From assembly GCF_902374955.1 (NCBI RefSeq), contig NZ_CABKRX010000083.1, positions 147,860 through 211,859 of the forward strand: a DNA stretch of 64,000 bases, read 5' to 3'. The stretch comes from Bacillus massilioanorexius (GTDB lineage Bacteria; Bacillota; Bacilli; Bacillales; DSM-1321). Of the stretch, positions 1-8,291 are shown piece after piece. The notes under the pieces are model-generated. The model searched no databases. It had not been told where the DNA came from and saw only the letters and a program-made list of their open reading frames with translations. The translations under genes were made by a program, and so were the position numbers. Every line of letters starts with the position of its first letter. Positions within the stretch are counted from its first letter, which is position 1.

Positions 1-75
1 GCTCGCTCTTTAAAGCGTGGAATATTGGTGTTTTGCCATTAGTATGAACAGAATCCCTTCACATAATTTTCATTA

Positions 76-273
76 TTATAATTCAGATAATTTTATTAAC
101 TCTCTTCTTATTTTTTCTATTTTTTTCTTACACATTTCCTTCTTTTCTTCATCTTTCTCATTAATAGCTTCATGAAGTGTTGCTAATTCATAATCCAATT
201 CTAATCTTAAAACATTAATGCGATTTTTCGCAGATTGTTGTTCTATTAACTTAGAATTCACGATTTGTTTCAT
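76..273 (-). CDS. Small coiled-coil protein, possible YkzI equivalent
   Basis: Predicted 65-residue, highly charged protein rich in Lys, Glu, Leu and Ile. It is probably one long helix or coiled coil, with no signal peptide, membrane segment or cysteine pair. An in-frame codon 30 bases upstream exists, but the ATG at 273 is preceded by AAGGGTGTG at good distance, so I choose it. It lies beside yktB, where B. subtilis carries the small gene ykzI; the equivalence rests on position only. Function is unknown. Confidence 0.55.
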   Translation of the reverse strand: MKQIVNSKLIEQQSAKNRINVLRLELDYELATLHEAINEKDEEKKEMCKKKIEKIRRELIKLSEL

Positions 274-434
274 ATATGCACACACCCTTTTTAATTTAAA
301 CATTTAATCTAATTTTTATTATTTTATGTTGCTCCTTCTTATGTGTAACCATAATTTTTCCTTATCGCAATTTGTTACCAGAAAACTATACTAATATGTT
401 AAACTAGAGCTATTAATTTGATAGGAGGACCATT

Positions 435-1055
435 ATGACCTTTCAAGGATTTACACAAGAAGATTTCAACGTTTTTACAATAGATGGATTAGAACCAAGA
501 ATGGAAGCTCTCCAAAAACATATACGTCCTAAATTAGAAAGCCTAGGCCAGTTTTTCTCACAAGATTTATCTGTGCTATCAGGAGAGGAAATATTCCCCC
601 ATGTAGCCAAACACGCAAGAAGAACGGTTCATCCTCCCAAAGATACATGGGTGGCTTTCGCTGCGAATAAAAGAGGCTATAAAATGATGCCCCATTTTCA
701 AATTGGGCTTTGGGAAACGCATGTATTCATTTGGTATGCCGTAATTTATGAAGCAGCATCTAAAGTAGAAGTAGGCAAACGACTACAAAAAAACGTCGAT
801 TTTATAAAAAAGAATATCCCTTCTGACTTTGTATGGTCAGTTGATCATATGAAACCAGATAGTACCCCTCACAATAATCTCTCTAAAGGAGATTTAGAAA
901 ACATGTTTGTTCGTCTACAAACAGTCAAAAAAGCAGAACTTCTATGTGGTATACAAATCCCACAAGAACAAGCCATACAGATGTCTGGTGAAGACTTTTT
1001 GAATATATGTCACGAAACTTATGTTAAATTATTACCCCTATACAAAATGGATTAA
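435..1055 (+). CDS. yktB: YktB, UPF0637 (DUF1054) family protein
   Basis: 206-residue soluble protein that I recognise as YktB of the UPF0637/DUF1054 family, near the usual family length. Recognisable stretches are FTQEDFNVFTIDGLEPRM at the N terminus, HARRTVHPPKDTWVAF near residue 60 and HFQIGLWETHVFIW near residue 86. The start follows AGGAGG with a 6-base spacer. Its biochemical role is not established. It converges on yktA and the two share the hairpin at 1079-1113. yktA-yktB adjacency downstream of pdhABCD matches B. subtilis. Confidence 0.9.
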   Translation: MTFQGFTQEDFNVFTIDGLEPRMEALQKHIRPKLESLGQFFSQDLSVLSGEEIFPHVAKHARRTVHPPKDTWVAFAANKRGYKMMPHFQIGLWETHVFIWYAVIYEAASKVEVGKRLQKNVDFIKKNIPSDFVWSVDHMKPDSTPHNNLSKGDLENMFVRLQTVKKAELLCGIQIPQEQAIQMSGEDFLNICHETYVKLLPLYKMD

Positions 1056-1078
1056 ACATAATTTGGAATTTCAAAAAA

Positions 1079-1113
1079 AGAGGCTGCCTGAAATGTGATT
1101 TCAAGCAACCTCT
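1079..1113. terminator. Bidirectional terminator between yktB and yktA
   Basis: Inverted repeat AGAGGCTGCCTGAAAT / ATTTCAAGCAACCTCT, 14 of 16 positions paired, preceded by a run of seven A. It sits between convergent genes. It belongs to the recurring GGCTGTCTGAAA family also found at 31345, 46684 and 56427. Confidence 0.75.
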
Positions 1114-1158
1114 ACTCTTAAAATGGACTATTAGTTTAAATAATAATAAACTTTTTTG

Positions 1159-1428
1159 TTACAATCTTATTTTTTCTCCAGAAGCAGCTCCTTTTGCTAA
1201 TTGAACCGCTCTATATAAAGAATAACCACTTACTTCATTGAATTCTTTATCAAGCTTTTTTTCAGAAGCAATACTAGGAACTATTTCCTTAAATCGACGA
1301 TATTTTGACATAAAGTCGTCTCGATCCACACCCTTTTCATATGTAGCCTCAACTACTTCAAAAAACGCAATTACATCTACTATTTCTTTCGTACTCCAAT
1401 CAATATCAATTGGGTATTGATAATCCAT
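1159..1428 (-). CDS. yktA: YktA, UPF0223 family protein
   Basis: Small acidic soluble protein of the UPF0223 family (YktA), recognised from YPIDIDWSTKEIVDVIAFF at the N terminus and YSLYRAVQLAKGA near the end. GTG at 1437 and ATG at 1434 are also in frame. ATG 1428 gives 89 residues, the family length, and sits about 9 bases from GAAAGAGTG. It lies 24 bases downstream of the nitronate monooxygenase gene on the same strand, so the two are probably co-transcribed. The molecular role is unknown. Confidence 0.85.
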   Translation of the reverse strand: MDYQYPIDIDWSTKEIVDVIAFFEVVEATYEKGVDRDDFMSKYRRFKEIVPSIASEKKLDKEFNEVSGYSLYRAVQLAKGAASGEKIRL

Positions 1429-1452
1429 ATTCATCACTCTTTCAGTATTAAT

Positions 1453-2412
1453 CTAGCGTTGCCATTTTTTTCTGATTTCTTCAGCTGTAGAAATCATGGA
1501 AGAAAATAATTCATCTACAGTAGGAACATCTTTTATCATCCCTAACACCTGACCTGCCCAAGCAAAACCTTCGTCTGTTTTTCCTTCATGAATGTATTTC
1601 ATATTTGTTCGACCACTTATGTAGTCTTTTAATCCATTATAACCAACTTGTTCTTTTTCTAGTTCTAAAATTTTTTCTGTCCATGAATTTGAAATAGCTC
1701 TTGCAGGGGCACCAATAGATCTTTTTATAACAACTGTATCTCTTTCTGACCCATCAATTAAAGCTTGTTTATATTTATCATTTGCGTGGACACATTCTTT
1801 CGTAGCAATAAACCTTGTTCCCATTTCTATACCTTCAGCACCTAGACTTAAAGCTGCCATTAATCCTCTACCATCACCAATACCACCAGAGGCAATAACC
1901 GGAATCGAAACTGAATCAACTACTTGAGGAATAAGAACCATCGTTCCAACGTCATCTCTCCCTAAATGACCTCCTCCTTCTTGACCTACAACCATTACCG
2001 CATCTGCTCCTAACTCTTCTGCTTTTTCAGCTTGTCTACGAGCAGCAACTAGTACTATTTTTTTTACATTTGTTCCTTCTAATAAATCAAAAATCCCTTG
2101 AGGATTACCACCTGTTATCGTAGCAACCTCAATTCCTTCTTCAACTGCCGCTTCAACATACGCCTCGAAAGGACGCCCGTTAGTCCCAATAGCAAAATTG
2201 ACTCCAAAAGGATTATCAGTCAACGTTTTAACTCTTCGTATCTCTGCTCTTAACTTTTCTGGACTATCTAAACTCATAGCCGTAACCTGTCCTAATCCCC
2301 CCGCATTCGAAACAGCTGCAGCAAGATCAGCATATGCTAGATGCGCTAATCCACCTTGAATGATCGGATATTTAATTCCTAATAACTTCGTTACCCTTGT
2401 TTCCCAATTCAT
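1453..2412 (-). CDS. Nitronate monooxygenase (2-nitropropane dioxygenase family)
   Basis: 319-residue FMN-dependent TIM-barrel enzyme of the NMO/NPD family. The family oxidises alkyl nitronates such as propionate-3-nitronate; some members are instead enoyl-ACP reductases (FabK), which I cannot exclude. Visible features are the N-terminal IKYPIIQGGLA, the glycine-rich GQEGGGHLGRDD near residue 150 and IPVIASGGIGDGRG near residue 175, the FMN phosphate-binding type of loop. I chose ATG 2412 because GGAGG lies 8 bases upstream, inside the longer frame that starts at 2430. It is probably the first gene of a two-gene unit with yktA. Confidence 0.85.
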   Translation of the reverse strand: MNWETRVTKLLGIKYPIIQGGLAHLAYADLAAAVSNAGGLGQVTAMSLDSPEKLRAEIRRVKTLTDNPFGVNFAIGTNGRPFEAYVEAAVEEGIEVATITGGNPQGIFDLLEGTNVKKIVLVAARRQAEKAEELGADAVMVVGQEGGGHLGRDDVGTMVLIPQVVDSVSIPVIASGGIGDGRGLMAALSLGAEGIEMGTRFIATKECVHANDKYKQALIDGSERDTVVIKRSIGAPARAISNSWTEKILELEKEQVGYNGLKDYISGRTNMKYIHEGKTDEGFAWAGQVLGMIKDVPTVDELFSSMISTAEEIRKKWQR

Positions 2413-2681
2413 TCTATTCTCCTCCTTCATTCATATACACCCTCATAAACCATAATATCTAATTCCTAATCTATTTGTCTCCTATTTTAAGAAAAGCATG
2501 ATATCGTTTCATTATCCTTCTTTTAAAATGTATATTCTAAATTTAGAGACCAAGTATCAAATTCTCAAAAAATGAAAACACAAAACCTTTAATATTCATC
2601 ACTTACAGCAAAAGTCGAAAAAGCTCTGCCATTGTGATCCCTAAACAGTTCATTATAACTATTTGTTACCACCTAAACGAC

Positions 2682-2717
2682 AAAAGGCATTGAGAGGAAA
2701 TCCTCACAATACCTTTT
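2682..2717 (-). terminator. Terminator hairpin of the SR1 RNA
   Basis: Near-perfect inverted repeat: AAAAGGCATTGAGAGGA at 2682-2698 and TCCTCACAATACCTTTT at 2701-2717, with one mismatch and one G-T pair in 17. The minus-strand transcript ends in UUUU. It lies about 80 bases beyond the sr1P stop codon. Confidence 0.7.
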
Positions 2718-2797
2718 AATGACAAGTTAAAATTGTAGTTAATTAAAGATAGTTATCTTCATAAAATTTCTATTTCAAGTATGATTCAATTTTTTAA

Positions 2798-2914
2798 TTA
2801 CTTATTGTTAGTTTCTGAATTGCAGCCTTTACACTTAGAGTATAGAACAGTTACTTTTTCATCCTCAAAAGAAGCAATCGTATTTTTACATGATTGACAA
2901 ATAATAGTACCCAT
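2798..2914 (-). CDS. sr1P: SR1P, GapA-binding peptide
   Basis: 38-residue peptide starting MGTIICQSC, with FEDEKVTVLYSKC in the middle. This matches the SR1P (YkzW) family: the MGTI start, the EDEKVTVLY core and four cysteines in two pairs (C6, C9, C28, C31) that could bind a metal. In B. subtilis SR1P binds glyceraldehyde-3-phosphate dehydrogenase GapA and promotes its interaction with RNase J1, which is also encoded in this window. Start codon ATG is preceded by AAGGGAG. Confidence 0.88.
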   Translation of the reverse strand: MGTIICQSCKNTIASFEDEKVTVLYSKCKGCNSETNNK

Positions 2915-2938
2915 TTCCCCGTCTCCCTTAACATTTTA

Positions 2939-2953
2939 ATGTAAACGCTTAAC
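2939..2953. promoter_or_regulatory. cre-like CcpA site in the SR1 leader
   Basis: ATGTAAACGCTTAAC matches the catabolite-response consensus WTGNAANCGNWNNCW except at the last two defined positions. It lies just downstream of the predicted SR1 start point, where bound CcpA could block transcription. Glycolytic control of SR1 is known in B. subtilis, mainly through CcpN; CcpA control here is inference. Confidence 0.4.
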
Positions 2954-2964
2954 TATTTAAATCT

Positions 2965-2993
2965 ATAATAATATAACACATTTAAAAAATCAA
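2965..2993 (-). promoter_or_regulatory. Sigma-A type promoter of SR1/sr1P
   Basis: On the minus strand, TTGATT (2988-2993) and TATTAT (2965-2970) are separated by 17 bases. The expected start near 2957 leaves a leader of about 43 bases before the sr1P ATG. Confidence 0.5.
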
Positions 2994-3299
2994 GCCTTAA
3001 TTGTATGTAACATTTAAACATTTTCATAACTAAACGAGGACTTATTAGTGTATCATATTTCATTTATACATAATATATAACCATTAATGATTATATTATT
3101 CTTCTATTTTCTAATACTGATTTTGTTTTCAACTTCGATATTGCTACTATCGATTAGGAACATGAAGTAAATGAGTGGAAATCAGTGGATTTGAACGGAA
3201 TAGAAAAGATTCCATAGTAAGGTTCATTGGAGAGGAGCTATTATCCATCATTAACTTTAACTAAACTTTGTATTTAATCCGTAATTATTTAAGAAATCA

Positions 3300-3340
3300 A
3301 AAAGGAGGTATCATACATAACTGTAAGAATACCTCCTTTT
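3300..3340 (-). terminator. Terminator of the DUF3055 gene
   Basis: Twelve-base perfect stem AAAAGGAGGTAT / ATACCTCCTTTT with a 17-base loop. The minus-strand transcript ends in a run of U. The region 2958-3299 otherwise shows no gene or clear signal beyond the SR1 promoter. Confidence 0.75.
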
Positions 3341-3351
3341 AATAAAGTTAC

Positions 3352-3651
3352 TTATTCATATTCTGATTGAAATGGCACATCTGGTAATTCTTCTTTTAAA
3401 AATTCTGCTAAGTCCATGGCTTCTTCTATTGACGTAATACGAAAAACTGATTTTAAATGATCTAAATCGTTTAAATCACTGGATTCTAGGAGGGTAGAAC
3501 GACCTGTTTGCACACAAATTACTAACGGTTTTCCAAAGAACATATTCGTATAAATAATCCCAAAATCATAGCGAGTTTCCTTCGTAGTAAAACCAATAAA
3601 ACGAACTTTAGCGCTTTCATACTCGTCATATAACTTTTCGAATAGTTCCAT
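3352..3651 (-). CDS. DUF3055-type small conserved protein
   Basis: 99-residue soluble acidic protein. The stretch VRFIGFTTKETRYDFGIIYT followed by FFGKPLVICVQTGRSTLL is what I recall for the DUF3055 family, common in Bacillales and of unknown function. No catalytic motif or membrane segment is visible. ATG 3651 is preceded by AAGGAGG with a 7-base spacer; the longer frame from 3684 has no such signal. It is a monocistronic unit with its own terminator. Confidence 0.72.
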   Translation of the reverse strand: MELFEKLYDEYESAKVRFIGFTTKETRYDFGIIYTNMFFGKPLVICVQTGRSTLLESSDLNDLDHLKSVFRITSIEEAMDLAEFLKEELPDVPFQSEYE

Positions 3652-3800
3652 AATGATACCTCCTTTTAAATAGTTAAATATCATTATAAATATAATTGGA
3701 ATTATTTGTCAATCGATATCTATTGAAGAATAGACTATTTTATATATTTTACAAATGATAGAATAAAAGTATAAATAAGGAAAACAAAGAGGGTGTATTT

Positions 3801-4238
3801 ATGAACGTTACTGAAAGTGCTTATATTAAACTTGTTCCTTCTTCCACTAAACAAATTATTACTTTAGACGAAATCAAAGACATACTCCACTACTATAAAG
3901 AAATTACAAGCAAAACAGGGACACAGCTCGATTGGGATTATGGTGACTATGCTTTCCCATACGAAATCAAAGAAACAGAAGAAGGTAATAGCCAGTGGTT
4001 CTATTTATCTTCGACAAAAGATCGTTACAATATTATTATTATGGCAGTTGGACAAGAACTTATAAATGAGGATAATCAAGAAAGAATTCAGAGTTATATT
4101 CAAGTTTCATTAGTAAATTCTTCAACATACGGAGATAAATCAAAAGCAAATGAATTTTGTAAATTTATTTCAAAAAAACTTAAAGGTGAGTTACATTTAT
4201 TTAATGAAAAGATTATTTATCATTACCCAAGAAAATAA
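3801..4238 (+). CDS. DUF1885-like conserved protein
   Basis: 145-residue soluble protein beginning MNVTESAYIKLVPSSTKQ, with an aromatic LDWDYGDYAFPYEI segment near residue 43. It resembles the DUF1885 family of Bacillaceae, which is structurally characterised but of unknown function as far as I recall. Start ATG follows AGAGGGTG. It is divergent from the DUF3055 gene with a 150-base shared upstream region. Confidence 0.65.
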   Translation: MNVTESAYIKLVPSSTKQIITLDEIKDILHYYKEITSKTGTQLDWDYGDYAFPYEIKETEEGNSQWFYLSSTKDRYNIIIMAVGQELINEDNQERIQSYIQVSLVNSSTYGDKSKANEFCKFISKKLKGELHLFNEKIIYHYPRK

Positions 4239-4279
4239 AATGTAAATCTATTTTATTTCTTACATAACAACATGTAAGA

Positions 4280-4522
4280 CTAATATAATACCTGATTAAA
4301 TACTATATGAATACCAACATATGTTAGAAGGCTTATACTGGTTACAACTCCTGTTTTTAAATTAGAATGGAGAATAGATTTTCCAATAAAAATGGAAATC
4401 TGTAGAAACACAACAAACATGAACGCTTTAAAAACAAGTCGATCATGGCGCGAAAGCCATTCAGCTATCGAGAATCCACTCCATACAATCCATTGAATTA
4501 GAATAACCGTATAGCTTCTCAC
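4280..4522 (-). CDS. Small integral membrane protein, unknown function
   Basis: About 80 residues with three likely membrane helices (roughly residues 4-22, 32-48 and 57-78) and a short basic stretch containing LSRHDRLVFK between the first two. I chose GTG 4522 because AAGGAG lies 9 bases upstream; an in-frame TTG at 4552 would add ten residues. I do not recognise the family. It converges on the DUF1885-like gene. Confidence 0.5.
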   Translation of the reverse strand: MRSYTVILIQWIVWSGFSIAEWLSRHDRLVFKAFMFVVFLQISIFIGKSILHSNLKTGVVTSISLLTYVGIHIVFNQVLY

Positions 4523-4884
4523 ACTGCTCAACTCCTTCCATTCATCAGACAAGTTATCCCCAAAAAGTATATGCTACTTCTTTGAAAATTATGAAAAGGG
4601 TTAAAAGGATTGAGCTATTAATGAGGGTCTGACAAATCATTTTACAGTTGAGACTAAGTAAAACTTATTTTTTCATAGAGGCAGTTTGTGACTATATTTG
4701 TTGATGAATTAATATAGATTTTCTTTTTTACTTTAATATTGTCTCATAAAAGTCAAAACCACCCGTGAGAACGGGTGGTTTGTTCTGCGGCTGAAAGCCT
4801 TTGTTACTGACCAAACCCTAAAGGGCTTCTGAATAGTTCGCCTTTTGTACTACTTTTACTGGCTTGACCTAAAAGGTCTTCCGC

Positions 4885-5367
4885 TCATTTTCTATTCTTT
4901 TTCTTTACCTCTTCACCAGTGAATGGATCAATATATTCCATCATACTTAGCTGTTCTGCGACTATATCTTCTTGTATTTGATTACGTATATAATTTTGTA
5001 TTACCTTTTTATTTCTTCCAACTGTATCTACATAAAATCCTGTACACCAAAATTTTCGATTTCCATATTTATATTTCAGATTGGCATGACGATCAAATAT
5101 CATCAAGCTACTTTTTCCTTTTAAATAACCTACAAATACAGACACACTTAACTTAGGTGGAATGCTTACTAACAAATGCACGTGATCTTTACACGCTGTT
5201 GCTTCAATGATTTCTACACCTTTTCTTTCGCATAAAGTGCGTAGTATTTGCCCAATATCCTTCTTTATTCTCCCATAAATAACTTGCCTTCTATACTTTG
5301 GTGCAAAGACGATATGATACTTACAATTCCAAATTGTGTGTGCTAAACTATTAGTGTCTTTTGACAT
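4885..5367 (-). CDS. tnpA: IS200-family transposase TnpA (Y1 HUH)
   Basis: 160-residue single-domain transposase for single-strand transposition. Family marks are NCKYHIVFAPKYRR near the N terminus, the HUH metal site in KDHVHLLVSIPP near residue 61 and the Y1 catalytic tyrosine in NKKVIQNYIRNQ near residue 127. Length and motifs look intact, so the protein could be active. The start follows CGGAGGAG. That ribosome binding site is complementary to the sequence at 5426-5439, so translation may be self-repressed. Confidence 0.92.
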   Translation of the reverse strand: MSKDTNSLAHTIWNCKYHIVFAPKYRRQVIYGRIKKDIGQILRTLCERKGVEIIEATACKDHVHLLVSIPPKLSVSVFVGYLKGKSSLMIFDRHANLKYKYGNRKFWCTGFYVDTVGRNKKVIQNYIRNQIQEDIVAEQLSMMEYIDPFTGEEVKKKNRK

Positions 5368-5439
5368 AAAAAACTCCTCCGTATGCTTTTATTTTGGTTG
5401 GCGAACCAAAAATAGTTTAGCACCTCGGAAGAGTTTTTT
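5368..5439 (-). promoter_or_regulatory. RBS-sequestering leader hairpin of tnpA
   Basis: In the tnpA leader, AAAAAACTCTTCCG (5426-5439) can pair with CGGAGGAGTTTTTT (5368-5381) over 14 positions, one a G-U pair. The latter contains the ribosome binding site. A nested hairpin TTTTGGTT/AACCAAAA lies between (5392-5411). Masked ribosome binding sites are established for IS200 of enterobacteria; here it is read from the sequence. Confidence 0.7.
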
Positions 5440-5502
5440 TTAATACCACGCTATAAGCTTTTTAGAACCCTAGGCATAGCCCAGGGTTTTCTTTTTCACA
5501 AC

Positions 5503-5550
5503 AAAAAAAAAGGTAATTTCAATTTGGATTACCCAAATTGAAATTACCTT
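5503..5550 (-). terminator. Terminator of the pdhABCD operon
   Basis: Perfect 18-base stem AAGGTAATTTCAATTTGG / CCAAATTGAAATTACCTT (5510-5527 and 5533-5550). In the minus orientation it is followed by a run of T. It ends 12 bases from the pdhD stop. Confidence 0.9.
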
Positions 5551-5562
5551 AAAATGAACATA

Positions 5563-6972
5563 TTATTTAACGATATGAATTGGGCTTCCTAATACAACTT
5601 CAGCAGCTTCCATAGTGATCTCACCTAAAGTTGGATGAGCATGAATGGTCATTGCAATATCTTCAGCAGTCATTCCTGCTTCAATCGCTAAGCCTAGCTC
5701 AGAAACCATATCAGAAGCACCAGGACCTGCGATTTGCGCACCAATTACAAGTCCATCTTCTTTTCTTGTAACAATTTTCATAAATCCTTCAGCTTCATTT
5801 AATGAAAGGGCACGTCCATTTGCTGCAAATGGGAATTTAGCAGCTACAATTTCTAAACCTTCATCTTTAGCTTGTTTTTCAGAATAACCAACAGATGCTA
5901 ATTCTGGCTCAGAGAATACTACTGCAGGAATTGCTAAATAATCAATTTCAGCTGCATGACCAGCAATTGCCTCTGCTGCAATTTTTCCTTCATAAGAAGC
6001 TTTATGAGCAAGTTGAGGACCAGAAACAATGTCACCAATTGCGTAGATGTTACTAATACTTGTTCTACATTGTTTATCAGTTTCAATTAATCCGCGATCA
6101 GTTAGTTTTACTCCGATTTCTTCCAAACCAATTTCACGTGTGTTTGGTTTTCTACCAACAGTAACTAATACATAATCCGCTTCTATTTTTTCTTCTTTAC
6201 CTTTCGCTTCATACGTAACGATTACTTTATCTTCAGATTCTTCAACGCCTTTAGCTAGAGCATTCGTAACAATTGTAGCGCCTTTTTTAGTCAAGTTACG
6301 TTTTACAAGCGTTGTCATCTGTTTTTCAAAACCAGGAATGATTTCAGGGCCACCCTCAAGAATCGTAATTTTAGTACCGAAGTTAGCATAAGCTCCACCT
6401 AACTCTGTACCGATAACTCCACCACCGATTACTACAAGTGATTCTGGAATTTCTTGAAGATTTAGTGCCCCTGTTGAATCGATAACACGTTTGCTATATT
6501 TAAACGCTGGAATCTCTATAGGTGTTGAACCTGTAGCGATGATAGCATTTTTAAACTTATATGTTTGTGCAGAGTTTTCATCCATAACACGTACAGTGTT
6601 TTCATCAACAAAATAAGCTTCTCCATAAACTGTATCGATTTTGTTACCTTTTAATAATGAGCTTACTCCGCCTGTTAATTTTTTTACAACAGAATTTTTA
6701 AATTCTTGTACTTTTGAGAAATCAACTTGAACATTTTCAGCTGTAATCCCCATATCCGCTGAATTTTTAGCATGATCATAACGGTGACCTGCTGTGATTA
6801 ATGCTTTTGAAGGAATACAACCGACATTTAAACAAACCCCTCCAACAGTACCTTTTTCTACAACAGTAACTTTTTGACCTAGTTGAGCTGCTCTTATAGC
6901 TGCTACATATCCTCCTGGACCTGCTCCTATGACAAGAGTATCTGTTTCAATCGGGAAATCTCCTACTACCAT
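5563..6972 (-). CDS. pdhD: Dihydrolipoamide dehydrogenase (E3)
   Basis: 469-residue FAD flavoprotein, the E3 component shared by pyruvate and other 2-oxoacid dehydrogenase complexes. It reoxidises dihydrolipoamide and makes NADH. Visible are the FAD fold GAGPGG (16-21), the redox disulfide CLNVGC (C47, C52), the NAD fold VVIGGGVIGTELG near residue 182, the second FAD contact YAIGDI near 313 and the catalytic His in HAHPTLGE near 446. It is the last gene of pdhABCD, 3 bases after pdhC, and is followed by a strong terminator. Confidence 0.96.
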   Translation of the reverse strand: MVVGDFPIETDTLVIGAGPGGYVAAIRAAQLGQKVTVVEKGTVGGVCLNVGCIPSKALITAGHRYDHAKNSADMGITAENVQVDFSKVQEFKNSVVKKLTGGVSSLLKGNKIDTVYGEAYFVDENTVRVMDENSAQTYKFKNAIIATGSTPIEIPAFKYSKRVIDSTGALNLQEIPESLVVIGGGVIGTELGGAYANFGTKITILEGGPEIIPGFEKQMTTLVKRNLTKKGATIVTNALAKGVEESEDKVIVTYEAKGKEEKIEADYVLVTVGRKPNTREIGLEEIGVKLTDRGLIETDKQCRTSISNIYAIGDIVSGPQLAHKASYEGKIAAEAIAGHAAEIDYLAIPAVVFSEPELASVGYSEKQAKDEGLEIVAAKFPFAANGRALSLNEAEGFMKIVTRKEDGLVIGAQIAGPGASDMVSELGLAIEAGMTAEDIAMTIHAHPTLGEITMEAAEVVLGSPIHIVK

Positions 6973-6975
6973 CTT

Positions 6976-8268
6976 TTACGCCTCCATTAATAGTAATTCT
7001 GGATCGTTCAATAAACGCTTAATGTGGTTTAAAGCATTTTGAGCTGTCGCACCATCAATGATACGGTGATCAAAGCTTAAAGATAAAGCTAATACTGGTG
7101 CAGCGACGATCTCACCATCTCGCACAATCGCTTTTTCAGCAATTCTACCGATACCTAAAATCGCAACTTCTGGATGATTGATAACAGGTGTAAACCATTG
7201 ACCACCAGCACTACCAATATTCGTAATTGTGCAAGAAGCACCTTTCATTTCAGCTGGTGCCAATTTACCATCACGCGCTTTCCCAGCCAGTTCATTAATT
7301 TCATTAGAAATCGCAAAAACAGATTTACGATCTGCATTTTTAACTACTGGTACTAACAAGCCCTTCTCTGTATCTGCAGCAATACCGATGTTATAATAAT
7401 GTTTTTGGATAATTTCACTGTTTGCATCGTCAACAGAAGTATTTAGAATTGGATATTCACGTAATGCACTCGTTAATGCTTTAACAACATACGGTAAGAA
7501 CGTAAGTTTAATTCCTTTTTCCGCTGCAACATCTTTGAATTTCTTACGATGCGCCACTAATTTGGTAACATCAATTTCATCCATTAAGGTTACATGCGGA
7601 GCTGTACTTTTAGAGTTTACCATAGCTTTAGCAATAGCCTTACGTATGGCGCTCATTTTTTCGCGAGTTTCTGGGAATTCACCTTCAAGAACAACAGGTG
7701 ACGATGCAACTTTTCCTTCATTAGCAACAGTTTTTTCTGTTTCAGTTATGATTTCTTCTTTTGTATCCTCGTTTGCATTTCCACCATTTAAGAAGGCTTC
7801 GATATCTTGTTTTAACACTCGTCCGTTATTTCCAGAGCCACTTACAAGAGTGATATCCACACCTTTTTCACGTGCGTATTTTCTAACTGAAGGCATCGCA
7901 ATGATACGTTTCGTTTTTGTTTCTTGTACAGTAGTCTCTTCTTTTACTTCCTCTTTTACATCTGCAGTTGCTTCAGGCGCTTTTTCTTCCTCATGATGTT
8001 CGTCACCTTTAAAAGAAAGATCTTCATAACCTGGAGCATCAAAAGTCACAAGTACATCGCCGACAACTGCAACTGTTCCTTCTTCTACTAATACTTCTTC
8101 TACTGTACCAGCAACTGGAGAAGGGATTTCAACGACAGCCTTATCATTTTGCACTTCACACAAAACATCATCTTCTTGTACTTTATCACCTGGTTTAATA
8201 AACCACTTTACAATTTCACCTTCATGAATTCCTTCACCTATATCTGGTAATTTGAATTTAAAAGACAC
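6976..8268 (-). CDS. pdhC: Dihydrolipoamide acetyltransferase (E2)
   Basis: 430-residue core of the pyruvate dehydrogenase complex. Order of domains: one lipoyl domain with the modified lysine in NDKAVVEIPS (K43), an acidic linker, a peripheral subunit-binding domain around 123-160 (MPSVRKYAREKGVD), a second linker, then the catalytic domain ending in HRIIDG (H401, D405). The start is a GTG, 9 bases after AGGAGG. A 93-base gap with a hairpin (8292-8324) separates it from pdhB, while pdhD follows after 3 bases. Confidence 0.96.
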   Translation of the reverse strand: MSFKFKLPDIGEGIHEGEIVKWFIKPGDKVQEDDVLCEVQNDKAVVEIPSPVAGTVEEVLVEEGTVAVVGDVLVTFDAPGYEDLSFKGDEHHEEEKAPEATADVKEEVKEETTVQETKTKRIIAMPSVRKYAREKGVDITLVSGSGNNGRVLKQDIEAFLNGGNANEDTKEEIITETEKTVANEGKVASSPVVLEGEFPETREKMSAIRKAIAKAMVNSKSTAPHVTLMDEIDVTKLVAHRKKFKDVAAEKGIKLTFLPYVVKALTSALREYPILNTSVDDANSEIIQKHYYNIGIAADTEKGLLVPVVKNADRKSVFAISNEINELAGKARDGKLAPAEMKGASCTITNIGSAGGQWFTPVINHPEVAILGIGRIAEKAIVRDGEIVAAPVLALSLSFDHRIIDGATAQNALNHIKRLLNDPELLLMEA

Positions 8269-8291
8269 CTACATCAACCTCCTATAATTCA

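Larger units (their letters stand above)
2682..2957 (-). ncRNA. sr1: SR1 dual-function small RNA (homologue)
   Basis: The transcript inferred from the promoter at 2965-2993 to the hairpin at 2682-2717 would be about 275 nt and encodes SR1P. In B. subtilis, SR1 lies between pdhD and speA, acts by base pairing on ahrC mRNA (arginine catabolism activator) and encodes the GapA-binding peptide SR1P. The position relative to pdhD and yktA is the same here. The ends are inferred. The antisense contacts to an ahrC target cannot be tested within this window. Confidence 0.6.
4756..5488 (-). mobile_element. IS200-type insertion sequence
   Basis: A single transposase gene (tnpA, minus strand) is flanked by imperfect palindromes rather than terminal inverted repeats, as expected for IS200/IS605 elements. 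Downstream (right end) is a perfect hairpin AAACCACCCGT/ACGGGTGGTTT at 4756-4781. Upstream (left end) is AACCCT-A-GGC-ATA-GCC-C-AGGGTT at 5466-5488. No tnpB accompanies it. Exact ends are uncertain by tens of bases because these elements make no target duplication. It sits 20 bases downstream of the pdhD terminator, an insertion site that spares neighbouring genes. Confidence 0.8.

Noticed and set aside
3300..3311. AAAAGGAGGTAT looks like a plus-strand ribosome binding site
   Set aside because: It is one arm of the DUF3055 terminator and no start codon with a frame follows.
4740..4884. Possible tnpB/omega-RNA-type tail beside tnpA
   Set aside because: No TnpB frame or remnant; the structure is explained as the IS200 right end.
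7535..7996. 153-codon plus-strand frame inside pdhC
   Set aside because: Antisense shadow of the E2 coding sequence with no own ribosome binding site.
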